64,000 nt of DNA, taken from assembly GCA_963744225.1 (NCBI GenBank), contig CAVUSV010000004.1, positions 930,001 to 994,000 on the forward strand. Reading direction: 5' to 3'. The DNA is from Bog-473 sp963744225 (GTDB lineage Bacteria; Actinomycetota; Acidimicrobiia; Acidimicrobiales; RAAP-2). Both the position numbers and the translations under genes were made by a program. Each line of letters starts with the position of its first letter. Position 1 is the first letter of the stretch. The notes beneath the pieces are model-generated. The model worked only from the letters and a program-made list of their open reading frames with translations, searched no databases and was not told where the DNA came from. Below are positions 55,162-63,890 of this stretch, piece by piece.

Positions 55162-55680
55162 CTACGCAGTGAATGTGTAGCGCGTCTGGCTGAAGGGCTT
55201 GCCCTTGCCAAAGGAAAGAACCTTTGTTGGCGTGACGGCGAAGACCAGCCCCACGCGGCCGTCCATGTCGCCGAACCCGCTGCCCGTGACCTCGAAATGC
55301 CAGTCGAGCTTCGACTGCCACAACGCCGCCAGCCTGTGGAGAAGCGCTCTATCGGTCACACGAACGGCGACACCTTCGACGACGACGTCGAGTCCCGAAC
55401 GGAGCCGATTCGTGCCCGTTGTGAGGATACATCGGGGGTTGGATTCAAGGTTCCTCGCCTTCTGCTCGGCGGCACCGGCGCAGAAGTGGAGGGCCCCGTC
55501 GAGCCATATTGCTGGCAGCGGCGTGACATGGGGCCGCCCGTCGCGACGCACGGTCGAAAGCCAGAACATCTCGGATTCCGATAGCACGTCAATGACTTCG
55601 GTCCAAGGTCGAGCCGTCGCTTCGGGTTCGCTGAATCCCTCGTGCAGCTCGGTATCCGGTTCAATCGCTCGCATCAACAC
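55162..55680 (-). CDS. Pyridoxamine 5'-phosphate oxidase family protein
   Basis: A 172-residue split-barrel protein. Key parts are WTEVIDVLSESEMFWLSTVRRDGRPHVTPLPAIWLDGALHFCAGAAEQKARNLESNPRCILTTG, typical of actinobacterial PPOX proteins that bind F420, FMN or heme, and a C-terminal VGLVFAVTPTKVLSFGKGKPFSQTRY. It may start at 55680 or two codons later (ATG 55674). It lies isolated between two stem-loop-rich gene-free stretches. The cofactor is not decidable. Confidence 0.85.
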   Translation of the reverse strand: MLMRAIEPDTELHEGFSEPEATARPWTEVIDVLSESEMFWLSTVRRDGRPHVTPLPAIWLDGALHFCAGAAEQKARNLESNPRCILTTGTNRLRSGLDVVVEGVAVRVTDRALLHRLAALWQSKLDWHFEVTGSGFGDMDGRVGLVFAVTPTKVLSFGKGKPFSQTRYTFTA

Positions 55681-55951
55681 TCTCCATAGTCCGGCTCATC
55701 CGATCCTTGCCAATTGGACGCAGCGACCGAGTAAAATTGATCGGCTCTGCGACGTGGATCAGCTGTGGTGAACGGGTTCGGGTCCGCAGTCGTCGTTGGC
55801 GGACGAGTAGTCACTGGGTGAGGGGTGGGGACTGAGCGGTCCGCTGCCCCAATCGCAAGAGGGACGAAATGAGGAGAGCCGGTCACCTGAACATCCGCGC
55901 AGCCCCACTTAGATTGTTCTTACGGATTCCGAACCCGGAAGCGCGCTGATC

Positions 55952-56033
55952 GCAACAGGGCCGTCATATCGAGCTGCAAACCTCTTCTCAGCGACGACGG
56001 TCCCGCCTCCCCTTCCCCCCGGGGCGGGGCCGT
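55952..56033 (+). repeat. Repeat module 1 with stem-loop copy 2
   Basis: GCAACAG, 31 bases, then AGCGAC and a hairpin (ACGGTCCCGCC 55997-56007 with GGCGGGGCCGT 56023-56033, 10 of 11 pairs) followed by TTTTCGC. The same order and the same 38-base offset recur at 56326. Confidence 0.6.
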
Positions 56034-56078
56034 TTTCGCTCGGGTCACACCGAGGGCCCAGCCAGGTGGCAGCGTTGT

Positions 56079-56098
56079 GGCCCCGCTTCGGCGGGGTC
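56079..56098. repeat. Short GC-rich stem-loop
   Basis: GGCCCCGC-ttcg-GCGGGGTC: an 8-bp stem (one G-T pair) closed by a TTCG tetraloop, a very stable hairpin. AGCG precedes it as in the longer copies. Confidence 0.6.
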
Positions 56099-56262
56099 GC
56101 TTCGCACCTCCGGTTCATCGACCGGTTGCATTGGATGCGCAACAGACCGTAACGTCTCCGGTACCGGGAGAAGCGCGAAAGGCCCGCACACGGTCGTCGG
56201 GGGTGAGGCGACTGCAACGTGACCGCAATCGCCCGCGGTTGGGCTGGACCGCTCGGTGCGTC

Positions 56263-56290
56263 GCGGCCCCAAATCCCTTTCTGGGGCCGC
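56263..56290. repeat. GC-rich stem-loop
   Basis: GCGGCCCCA (56263-56271) and TGGGGCCGC (56282-56290) form a perfect 9-bp stem around a 10-base loop. Confidence 0.6.
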
Positions 56291-56325
56291 CGCGCGTCTT
56301 CAACCTCCGTTGAATCGCTGGTGCT

Positions 56326-56411
56326 GCAACAGAAAAGTCACGGCGGCGTTATTAACCTGCCTCAGCGACTCCGGCCCCGCCTTTCCTTTCTTACCTCCTT
56401 GGGCGGGGCCG
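56326..56411 (+). repeat. Repeat module 2 with stem-loop copy 3
   Basis: GCAACAG, then AGCGAC at offset 38, then CGGCCCCGCC (56372-56381) paired perfectly with GGCGGGGCCG (56402-56411) around a pyrimidine-rich loop. It parallels the module at 55952 and is directly followed by a perfect palindrome. Confidence 0.65.
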
Positions 56412-56436
56412 AGTCGCGTCGAATTCGACGCGACTC
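56411..56436. repeat. Perfect 26-bp palindrome
   Basis: GAGTCGCGTCGAA followed immediately by its exact reverse complement, centred on GAATTC. It abuts stem-loop copy 3, sharing its GAGTC. It could be an operator, the second half of a terminator-like structure, or a recombination site. Confidence 0.7.
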
Positions 56437-56484
56437 CCTGTCCTTTCGGAAGCAACGACTTGCGAACATCCACCCACCGAAGGC

Positions 56485-57741
56485 TCAAGCAGCTACTTCG
56501 GGGACACGGACCACATGATCGAGAGCTCGGCCTCTGAGCCGGAGCATCACTCCAGTCAATCCTATGAACGCCAGGGTTGCGATGACGTAGGCATTGTCCC
56601 GTACGTACCAATACATACCGGAGCCGCCTGTCGAAAAGGGCGGGATCACGATAAAGGCCACGGCGGCGGCTGTAGCCCACCATTCCCCTTTCGCCGGCCG
56701 GTCTTTGCCTACCAGAAGCCATGTCAATACCGGCACGAGCCACACGTAGTGATGAAGCCAAGAGATGGGAGAGAGCATGAGGCCAGTGGCCGCACAGAGC
56801 AGCATCCCGAGCAATGGCGACGATTGGCGGTACGCGGCTGCCGCGATGCCGATCCCGGCGCAGAGAACGAGGACTCCGATGAAATCAAAGAGTGCCCGGG
56901 ACGGCGAGAAGTGCGCTCTCAGGATGGCCGCCCGCAGCGACTGATTCCCGATGAGCTGGATGTTCCCCACGCGGCTGACGTCGAACGCGTCCTTGGTGAA
57001 ATAGAGCCATGAGGCATGCGGTGACACCGCGAACATGGCGCCACTGGCCAGCACGAAGGCGAGCGTTGCATTCCTTGCAGCACGCCATTGCCGCGACACG
57101 ACCAGATACGGGATGAAGACGAGAGGCGTCAGCTTTATCGCCGCCGCCATACCAACAAGCACGCCCTGGGGCAGAGCTCTGCGTCGAAACGACACACCGA
57201 TCGTGAGGTCCGCCATGATCATGAGGACCAACACAATGTTGACTTGACCAAGGGACAAGTCGCTACGAAGCGGGAAGAATAGGAAACTGGCGGGGGTGAG
57301 GAGAATGAGCGCGGTGCGCCAGTCCGATCGGACCAGCTTCCGACAGCGGGCGGCGGCGATGCTCACGGCGATCAACGCCGTCAAAGCCACCAGATTGATG
57401 GCGTCCCATATCGTTTGACCGGCGTAGACGGATACGCGTGACAGTGGCCAGAAGAGCGCCGCTGCGATTGGCGGATAGGTGAACAGCAGATGTCGCCCGA
57501 GTAGCGTGATGTGAGCCGAATACAGGCCCGATCCGAACACATGTTGGCCGCCCATCCGGTAGACCTGAAAGTCCATCTGCGTGAGATGCGCGAACCACGC
57601 GTAATAGACCGCCAAGATCGCGGCCGACGCGAACCCCAACACCCAAAGCGTGATCGGTTCAAAGCTAACCAGGCGCGGTCCCAACTGGGCCAACATTGGT
57701 CGGCCTGCGCCCATTGCGACTTCGTTCGTGCGCGAAGCCAT
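56485..57741 (-). CDS. GT87-like polyprenol-dependent mannosyltransferase
   Basis: A 418-residue membrane protein, counted from ATG 57741 (ATG 57789 would add 16 unconvincing residues). It has about ten hydrophobic helices. After the first helix, the extracytoplasmic loop reads MDFQVYRMGGQHVF. It later has GVLVGMAAAIKLTPLVFIPYLVVSRQWRAARN and GLMLSPISWLHHYVWLVPVLTWLLVG, characteristic of DUF2029/GT87 alpha-(1,2)-mannosyltransferases. These use polyprenyl-phosphate-mannose to extend cell-envelope glycans such as lipomannan. No partner glycan genes are adjacent. Confidence 0.85.
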   Translation of the reverse strand: MASRTNEVAMGAGRPMLAQLGPRLVSFEPITLWVLGFASAAILAVYYAWFAHLTQMDFQVYRMGGQHVFGSGLYSAHITLLGRHLLFTYPPIAAALFWPLSRVSVYAGQTIWDAINLVALTALIAVSIAAARCRKLVRSDWRTALILLTPASFLFFPLRSDLSLGQVNIVLVLMIMADLTIGVSFRRRALPQGVLVGMAAAIKLTPLVFIPYLVVSRQWRAARNATLAFVLASGAMFAVSPHASWLYFTKDAFDVSRVGNIQLIGNQSLRAAILRAHFSPSRALFDFIGVLVLCAGIGIAAAAYRQSSPLLGMLLCAATGLMLSPISWLHHYVWLVPVLTWLLVGKDRPAKGEWWATAAAVAFIVIPPFSTGGSGMYWYVRDNAYVIATLAFIGLTGVMLRLRGRALDHVVRVPEVAA

Positions 57742-58196
57742 TGCCCCCCCCGCTTCCCGCGTGCTCCCATCAAAGGATATCTGTGGCATCAGGGGTGGTT
57801 ACAAGGGCTGTTGGAGACGTGCAACCGAACTGCACCCGGCAGTCCCTTTCGGCGTTGACTCGTCGCGGATCCGGCGCGAACCTGGCGTCAGTCGGCTACC
57901 ACTTGGGCTTGAAGATGAGCGTCAACTCAAGGTTTCCCAAAGTCTCGTCTCCCCGTCGCAACTTTCGGGCTTGAACTGCAACAGGACAGCGCGAACGCTC
58001 CCCGCCGCCGGCACGAGATGCGTAGTGTCGTCAGGCGATCAACTCTCCCTCAACTCGGGGCCGATGAGGCATCCTTAACTGTCGGCCTAATCGTTGAAAG
58101 GCTCGAGGAGTCGTTCGGTTCAGTAGAGTCCAAACGGAGGAACCACAAGACTCATCGCAACGAATGGCCGTGTGATCCTGAGGGAGGTCTGCCCGC
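57742..58196. other. Gene-free stretch
   Basis: 455 bp between the GT87-like start and the VC0807-like stop. Apart from the presumed GT87 promoter area near 57745-57800, no gene, repeat or RNA structure was recognised. Confidence 0.45.
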
Positions 58197-58952
58197 TCAT
58201 ACCCTGGCGTCACCGAAGTGCACTGTCACCCCGTCGTGGCGCATGGACCGGACGAACCAGGTGATGGAGAGGAAGATCGCACAGGCGGTGAGAGAAAGCG
58301 TTGCCCCGAGCCGTTCGAGCGGGAAGCTACGGGTCGATGCCGTGAGCAACAGCGTCAAGACGACGGCTCCATTCAAGAACATCGTGATGGCCCAAAGAAA
58401 TGAGACTCGGATGAAAAAGCGGTGGACGCTCGGCCTAGCGAGAAGCTCGGGCGTCAGCGGGCAGAAGTCGTTGGTGAAGCGCTGGGTGAATGGTCGACCG
58501 ACCAGCGCGGTGAGGACCAGAAGTACTGAGGCCACAAACGCGCTGGCCGTAGGTTGGATGAAATAGACGAAAGCGCTGCTCGTGATGTACGAGATAACGG
58601 TTCGCACCGTAAGGAGCGCCGTTCCGACCAGTAAGAGCGTCGAGACACCCTCTCGACGCACCACCCGGCGACCGATCAGCACGTAGGACCAGATCAACGC
58701 GCCGATCAGAGCCCCACGGAAGCCGGCGATCAGGAGCACGCAGTAGTACGCGGCCAGCGGAGCCATAACGCTCTCGAGGATCACTGGGATGGCGTGACGG
58801 AGCACCAGGAAAGGCCGGGGCAGATGCAGAGTCGGGCCCGCAAGCCCATCGGGATGATCCGAGATGACAAGCGCCCGCAATGCCGGTGGACTACCGATTG
58901 GGCTGATTGGCAAGTGTAGCGCTATTCCGGTTTGTTCTCCCGCCGGGCTCAA
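58197..58952 (-). CDS. VC0807-like membrane protein
   Basis: Up to 251 residues with six hydrophobic helices. The conserved part runs from HAIPVILESVMAPLAAYYCVLLIAGFRGALIGALIWSYVLIGRRVVRREGVSTLLLVG to FFIRVSFLWAITMFLNGAVVLTLLLTASTRSF, resembling the VC0807 family related to intracellular septation protein A. The only in-frame start giving the full N-terminus is TTG 58952 without a clear ribosome binding site, so the true start may be internal. Function unknown. Confidence 0.65.
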   Translation of the reverse strand: MSPAGEQTGIALHLPISPIGSPPALRALVISDHPDGLAGPTLHLPRPFLVLRHAIPVILESVMAPLAAYYCVLLIAGFRGALIGALIWSYVLIGRRVVRREGVSTLLLVGTALLTVRTVISYITSSAFVYFIQPTASAFVASVLLVLTALVGRPFTQRFTNDFCPLTPELLARPSVHRFFIRVSFLWAITMFLNGAVVLTLLLTASTRSFPLERLGATLSLTACAIFLSITWFVRSMRHDGVTVHFGDARV

Positions 58953-59070
58953 ATTGGAGCAACAATGTAGTGTCGTTGTTGGCTTAGCGAGCTACCTCTT
59001 GAACCCGATCACGGCGCCTGCCGGAAATCCGCTCGTCGGTGAAGTGAGGGACATTCCAGACCGGACTACG

Positions 59071-59790
59071 TCATTCGCCCAGGCTGTGACGCAATGATTC
59101 GATGTCACGACGGAGATCCCCAAGCTCGGCTCGGAGAGCGACCAACTCAGCCCGGAACTCTTCGATCGGGTTCTCCGCTCGGGGCCGATGCTCCTTGTCG
59201 GCAAGCATCGCCCCCTCAGATTGGCGTTCGCTTTCGGGCCCATCGCTCCGAGTTGACGCTCCGCCCCCAGGTGAAGCCTGTGCCAGCGAACACTCCCATC
59301 GCTCTTCCTTTTGTCCAGGTCTTCGGCCAGTGTTCGTCACGAGCGGTTCGTCGCGCGAAGCCATGAATCGAAGTTCGTCCTCTAATTCTTTGAGGTCCTG
59401 GAACTTCACCATGCGGTCTGTGCGCAGCCGAAGCTCGCCGACGGTCTGCGGACCCCGTAGGAGCAGCACGGCAAGAAGCGCACATTGACGAAGGTCAAGT
59501 GTGAGGGTTTCATCGAGCACATGTCGAAATCGAACGACGGTGCGACCGTGTGACGGAAGGACAAAGCGAACGAGTCGGAGTTCTTTCAATCGCTCAAGAG
59601 CCGACATCACGGCTTCTTCGTCGTAGTCAACCACGGGATCGCGATTTGAGGTCTGATTGCAGGAAGAGATAAGTGAACTCATGGTCAGGGGGTACTGCTG
59701 GGGCGTGGTGAGCTGCTTTTCCATGAGCGAACCCAGGATTCGAGCACCCTCGGCAGACAGACGCATGGAATCGAGCATACGAGTCACCAT
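59071..59790 (-). CDS. DUF480 / YceH-family protein
   Basis: A 239-residue cytosolic protein. MRLSAEGARILGSLMEKQLTTPQQYPLTMSSLISSCNQTSNRDPVVDYDE is the family opening, with two winged-helix domains (first to about residue 90, second with LRQCALLAVLLLRGPQTVGELRLRTDRM). A linker with Gly and Ser leads to a C-terminal coiled coil (FRAELVALRAELGDLRRDIESLRHSLG). YceH function is unknown. ATG 59766 matches the family start best; 59790 is the longest frame. Confidence 0.88.
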   Translation of the reverse strand: MVTRMLDSMRLSAEGARILGSLMEKQLTTPQQYPLTMSSLISSCNQTSNRDPVVDYDEEAVMSALERLKELRLVRFVLPSHGRTVVRFRHVLDETLTLDLRQCALLAVLLLRGPQTVGELRLRTDRMVKFQDLKELEDELRFMASRDEPLVTNTGRRPGQKEERWECSLAQASPGGGASTRSDGPESERQSEGAMLADKEHRPRAENPIEEFRAELVALRAELGDLRRDIESLRHSLGE

Positions 59791-60117
59791 CCGGACGTGG
59801 ATGTCGACCCGATTCGAGTCGTGGGGAACGCCGAAAAGCAGGGCTGGTTGCCAATTTCGGACAGTTGACGGAAGGACCAGGAGGGAAGAAGTTGACTCTC
59901 AATTGGGGAACGGCGCCATCGTTCGACATGGGATCGCGGCATAAGCGGAAACGCTCGGGACCCCCAGCTTTCTCTTCGAACGCTCTATTGAATGGGGGAG
60001 AAAAGAGCAGGTGTTGGCTTAAGAAAAGGGGGACCAAATTGATCTCCGGGTCGAGCGAATTGACCACAGACTTTGTTGAATCAAGCTGACGATGTCCCGG
60101 ATAGGTAGCCTGACCGG
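59791..60117. other. Divergent intergenic region
   Basis: 327 bp between the YceH-like gene and the copper monooxygenase-like gene. It should contain both promoters, but no clear hexamers or operator repeats were recognised. Confidence 0.45.
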
Positions 60118-61245
60118 ATGCGTGCTCCAAGAGTAGCGATCCTTTTGGCGTCGGTCGTGCTCGCCCTACCTGCTGTCATCGTCTCGGTCACAGCCACGGC
60201 TGCTTCAAGTTCGGTCCAGTCGGTCACCGCCATCTCCCTAACAGCCAACGCCTACAAACCAAGTGCGGCACCCGGCACGACGGACGATTACCACTGCACG
60301 TTGGTGAACCCTCATGTCGCCGAGAATTCGTACATCATTTCTAGCCAGTTCGTCCCTGGAAGTGCCGAGGATCACCACGCGGCACTCTTCCTCCTGCCAC
60401 CGTCACTCGCTGCAACGGCAGAACGCGACAACAACGGGGGAAGGGGTTGGACGTGCTTCGGGTTACCTCTTCCCAGTTCCGACGTAGGCGGACTCGCCGC
60501 GGTCCCGCTGCTCACGTTCTGGGCACCTGGCGCCGGAGCCGACAACTATCCAAAGGGAACCGGAGTCCTTCTTCCTGCCGGAAGTCAGGTCGTCATGCAG
60601 GTCCATTACAACCTGCTCGTCGGCGATAGGCCCGTGAAGAACACGCTGGTACTCCACACGGCGCCGGCATCGACGCCGCTTCTCCCGCTCCATCTCGATC
60701 TGATGCTCGCACCACCTGACATCCCCTGCCCGAGCGGTGTGACCGGCCCGCTGTGCAACCCGGCCGCTTCCCTCGCCAACCTAGGTCAACGCTTCGGCCC
60801 GACGGCCGTCGCCGAGGTGAACGGCATCGAAGCACTCTGTGGGAACAATCCGTCTAATCCGCCTGAAGGAACCACGACGTCGTGTACTTCGCGTATAAAC
60901 AAGAGTGGCTTCATCGTTAGAACGTATGCCCACATGCACCTCTTGGGCGTGGCCTTCAAAATGGTGCTCAACCCGGGAACGCCCGAGGCAAAGACCGTCC
61001 TCAATGTGCCCAACTATAATTTCCACGACCAGCGGTCCTACAACCTCACGACACCCATTCCGGTCACCGCAGGTGAACCGATACAGGTGACCTGCACTTA
61101 CGACCCGACGCTGGCCCAGAAGCTCCCACTTCTGCGCAAAGCGCCCTCCCATTTCGTCACCTGGGGTGATGGATCGACCGACGAAATGTGCATCGGAATC
61201 GCATGGACTTCAAGCGTCCTGCCGAATTCCCACGACTCCATTTAG
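60118..61245 (+). CDS. Secreted copper type II monooxygenase-like protein (PHM/DBM superfamily)
   Basis: A 375-residue protein with a signal peptide (residues 1-29, cleavage near TATAAS). The order of possible copper ligands matches eukaryotic peptidylglycine alpha-hydroxylating monooxygenase: His86-His87 (EDHHAAL), His163 (MQVHYN) for the first copper, then His272/His274 (AHMHLLG) and Met357 (DEMCIGI) for the second. Paired cysteines occur (Cys60, 113, 204, 213, 241, 256, 358). It would act outside the cytoplasm, hydroxylating a C-H bond with O2 and two copper ions, substrate unknown. No related gene is adjacent. Confidence 0.8.
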   Translation: MRAPRVAILLASVVLALPAVIVSVTATAASSSVQSVTAISLTANAYKPSAAPGTTDDYHCTLVNPHVAENSYIISSQFVPGSAEDHHAALFLLPPSLAATAERDNNGGRGWTCFGLPLPSSDVGGLAAVPLLTFWAPGAGADNYPKGTGVLLPAGSQVVMQVHYNLLVGDRPVKNTLVLHTAPASTPLLPLHLDLMLAPPDIPCPSGVTGPLCNPAASLANLGQRFGPTAVAEVNGIEALCGNNPSNPPEGTTTSCTSRINKSGFIVRTYAHMHLLGVAFKMVLNPGTPEAKTVLNVPNYNFHDQRSYNLTTPIPVTAGEPIQVTCTYDPTLAQKLPLLRKAPSHFVTWGDGSTDEMCIGIAWTSSVLPNSHDSI

Positions 61246-61552
61246 TTCGTTGGCATAGACGCCCGCGGATTCAGTCGGCCGTTGCGCCGCCGCCAGACCC
61301 TTTTGCGATCGCAGTCATCATGTGCTTCGTCCTCTGACCCATTCCCGCCACCAGGGGCAGTCTTTAGAGCCAACGCGCATGGGATCAACGCATATCTCGA
61401 GCCAGGACGGTCGATGTGCGTGCTTGTTGGGTACCCGATTTGCGACAGACTGAGCGGTATCGCGTCATCAGCCGGCAGTCGATGGCTCGCCATAAAGCCG
61501 TCGATCACTACCAGCTCATTCATCGACATTCGGTGCCCCAAGAGCGGCGGAC
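61246..61552. other. Gene-free stretch
   Basis: 307 bp between the convergent copper monooxygenase-like and DUF1801 genes. No gene, hairpin with T-run or repeat was recognised. Confidence 0.45.
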
Positions 61553-61975
61553 CTATCTCTTTTTGTGGGCGCGCGCGGCGGAGTTGGCCGCTACCGCCGC
61601 TCGGATGAGTTGCTTGAATGCAGTCTCGTTGATCTTCTCGCCTTCGATGAGATCAATTGCACGCCGCGTATTCCCTTCCAGGCTGGAGTTGAAGAGATTC
61701 TTCGGGTCCTTGATGGAGGCTCCGCGAAAGAAGGTGAGTTTCACGACCTTCTTGTACGATTCGCCCGTACAGACGCCGCCGTCGTGAGACCAGACGGGGG
61801 TCCCGGAGGATTTTGGCTTCTCCCATTTCCACTCCTCCTCGATGTCTGGGTCGGCATCGTGGATGAGCTGACGGACGTGAGCGAGGGTCTCTCCTCTCCA
61901 ATCGCCTAGCTCTTGAATCCGCTTTGTGATGTTCGCGGAGGCGGCCTCGCCATTCGGACGAGTTGTCGGGTTCAT
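61553..61975 (-). CDS. DUF1801 domain protein
   Basis: A 140-residue cytosolic protein with a good AAGGAGA site before ATG 61975. The sequence WRGETLAHVRQLIHDADPDIEEEWKWEKPKSSGTPVWSHDGGVCTGESYKKVVKLTFFRGASIKDPKNLFNSSLEGNTRRAIDLIEGEKINETAFKQLIRAAV fits the DUF1801/YdhG-like fold. Family function is unknown, although members have been linked to iron or small-ligand binding by structure. No partner genes. Confidence 0.88.
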   Translation of the reverse strand: MNPTTRPNGEAASANITKRIQELGDWRGETLAHVRQLIHDADPDIEEEWKWEKPKSSGTPVWSHDGGVCTGESYKKVVKLTFFRGASIKDPKNLFNSSLEGNTRRAIDLIEGEKINETAFKQLIRAAVAANSAARAHKKR

Positions 61976-62309
61976 GTTCTCTCCTTCTAAAGAAAAACTA
62001 TCGTGCGTTGCGGACCAGTTTTCGGCCGCGATTTGTTGGTCCGGAACGAGGTCGGTCTGGCGACCTCACGCATGTTGGGCGGATCGCTACCCTCTGCAGT
62101 CCAGAGTGCTCACGGGGGGACCTTCCAAGCAGATGGCCCGAACCGGCGATGGTCGTCCCCGCGGTGCCCCCTATGTTGCACCCTGCGTCGTCTTCGTTCA
62201 ACAACGCTGTCGGCACGAAACTTAGTATCCGAAGCAACTCGTCATCACACCAAGGTAGGTGAAGGCAAGGTCGGTGGCTGGCGCAGGAGTGAACAAGCGT
62301 GAAGCGCCG
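61976..62309. other. Gene-free stretch
   Basis: 334 bp between two leftward genes. Nothing beyond the presumed DUF1801 promoter area was recognised. Confidence 0.45.
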
Positions 62310-63698
62310 TCATGTCCGCGCAACTCTTTGAGCCGGGAGGAGCGTCGCCGCCCCGAGTCCGACCACCGCGACAACAGCAAGAGCGATCATCGCCGCGGCA
62401 TAGGACGCTTTGGTGAGGCTGGAAACCAAGATGGTTCCAGCCACTGCGGTGCCGAGGCACGATCCGAGGTTGGAGATACTCCGCGACAATCCCGAAATCT
62501 CACCCTGTAGGTTCTCCGGGAAAGCGGATTGCACGACGTTCACCGATGGAGTCAGCATCACCCCGACCCCTATCCCGATCAACAGGAGTCCTGGAGCGAA
62601 GGCCCAGGCGCTCGGTGAGCCCTTGACAAGAGCGAGCAGAATCGCGATGCCCGCCATCGCTGTAGCAAAGCCGGAAATGATCAGCGCTCGTTGCGTATAC
62701 CTCTTTGCAAGCCGTTCGGCGAGCAGCGACGAGGCCAAGATGCCGCCGGTTGCCGCCGTAAAGATCACACCCGTTTGGATCGCGTTGTAGCCCCGCTCGA
62801 CTTGCAGGTATGCGGAGACGACGAACGCGGTGCCCATGAGTAGCAGCCATTGCACGTTCTGTGTGACGAGGCCGAGGTTGGACGTTCGGATTCGGAAGAC
62901 TCCGGTGGACAGCAACGCCTCCTGACCTCGGCGTTCGCGGGCTCGGATATGGACGAAAAACAGACCGAGCAACAAGCCACCGAGAATCACCAAGACGACC
63001 GTGATGAGGACGTCATTGTCGGCTGCGAGCACGCCCAGGACGACTAGCACCAAACCGACCGCGGATAGGACCGCACCGAGGATGTCGAAGGGTCGGTTCG
63101 GGTCGGGTGCAACGGGGTCGATGATCGAGCGGCTCAGCCAGACGATCACGGCGATGATGACAGCCTGGAAAACGAAGGCCGCCCGCCAGCTGATTGCAGT
63201 CGTGATCACACCGCCGATAAGTGGACCCGCAGCGGCGCCGACTCCACCCATGCCCGTGATAACTCCGAAGGCTCGTGCCCGCGACGTCACATTGTCGAAG
63301 AGCAGTGTCGTCAGGATGTATACAGGAGGTATCAACAGCGCAGTGCCGACACCCTCGAGAATTGAGTTACCAAGGATGAGGACGCCCAGGCCAGGCGCGG
63401 CCGCACTCAGCAACGCCCCGATGCCGTAGATGATGAGCCCGAAGGTGAAGCACCGCTTGCGGCCCCATCGGTCGGTTAGTTTCCCGCCCGGAATCATGAG
63501 CGCCGCCATCACTAACAGAAAGACGGTGATCGCGATCTGTACTCCCTGAACAGTCGTGTTCAGGTCGTGGCTGATATCAGTGATCATGACGTTCATGTTC
63601 GAGCCCGCGAAACTGCAGATGAACTGCGCGAGAGCGAGCGGTACCAGGATCTTGCGCAGGGAGTCCCGCGACCGTCCAGCGTCGACACCTTCAGTCAT
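62310..63698 (-). CDS. MFS transporter, DHA2-like
   Basis: A 462-residue membrane transporter with about fourteen hydrophobic helices. Helix 1 reads ALAQFICSFAGSNMNVMITDISHDL; motif A is GGKLTDRWGRKRCFTFG; later come GVGAAAGPLIGGVITTAISWRAAFVFQ and LLGLFFVHIRARERRGQEALL. The start ATG 63698 is preceded by AGGTAGGA. Base composition is lower in GC than the other two MFS genes of the window. It is probably an exporter; the substrate is unknown. Confidence 0.88.
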   Translation of the reverse strand: MTEGVDAGRSRDSLRKILVPLALAQFICSFAGSNMNVMITDISHDLNTTVQGVQIAITVFLLVMAALMIPGGKLTDRWGRKRCFTFGLIIYGIGALLSAAAPGLGVLILGNSILEGVGTALLIPPVYILTTLLFDNVTSRARAFGVITGMGGVGAAAGPLIGGVITTAISWRAAFVFQAVIIAVIVWLSRSIIDPVAPDPNRPFDILGAVLSAVGLVLVVLGVLAADNDVLITVVLVILGGLLLGLFFVHIRARERRGQEALLSTGVFRIRTSNLGLVTQNVQWLLLMGTAFVVSAYLQVERGYNAIQTGVIFTAATGGILASSLLAERLAKRYTQRALIISGFATAMAGIAILLALVKGSPSAWAFAPGLLLIGIGVGVMLTPSVNVVQSAFPENLQGEISGLSRSISNLGSCLGTAVAGTILVSSLTKASYAAAMIALAVVAVVGLGAATLLPAQRVART

Positions 63699-63890
63699 GT
63701 GGCGTCCTACCTGGTGAACGAAACGTCATACGAACGTTGCGAGGCGTCAGTATGCATCAAGTCCAGGCTGTCACGCTCAGGCTGCGAGCGCTGGGTTCAT
63801 CCGCCTACAAAAGTCTAGGCGGGTATCCGGTCCATGGCTCCAGCGCATGGGAAGTCGTGGTGGCGACGAGCGTCTCGGACAACAGCACCT

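Larger units (their letters stand above)
55681..56484. other. Gene-free stretch with repeated stem-loop modules
   Basis: 804 bp with no supported gene. It holds at least four GC-rich stem-loops (55997, 56079, 56263, 56372), a repeated module starting GCAACAG at 55952 and 56326, a CCGGTACCGG palindrome near 56157, and a 26-bp perfect palindrome at 56411. No tRNA-like cloverleaf was found. Confidence 0.5.

Noticed and set aside
55900..56300. tRNA gene among the hairpins
   Set aside because: The GC-rich stems do not assemble into a cloverleaf and there is no recognisable T-arm or anticodon arm.
55900..56480. Integron attC array or CRISPR array
   Set aside because: No recurrent GTTRRRY/RYYYAAC core pairs, no cassette ORFs, no regular repeat-spacer pattern and no cas or integrase gene in the window.
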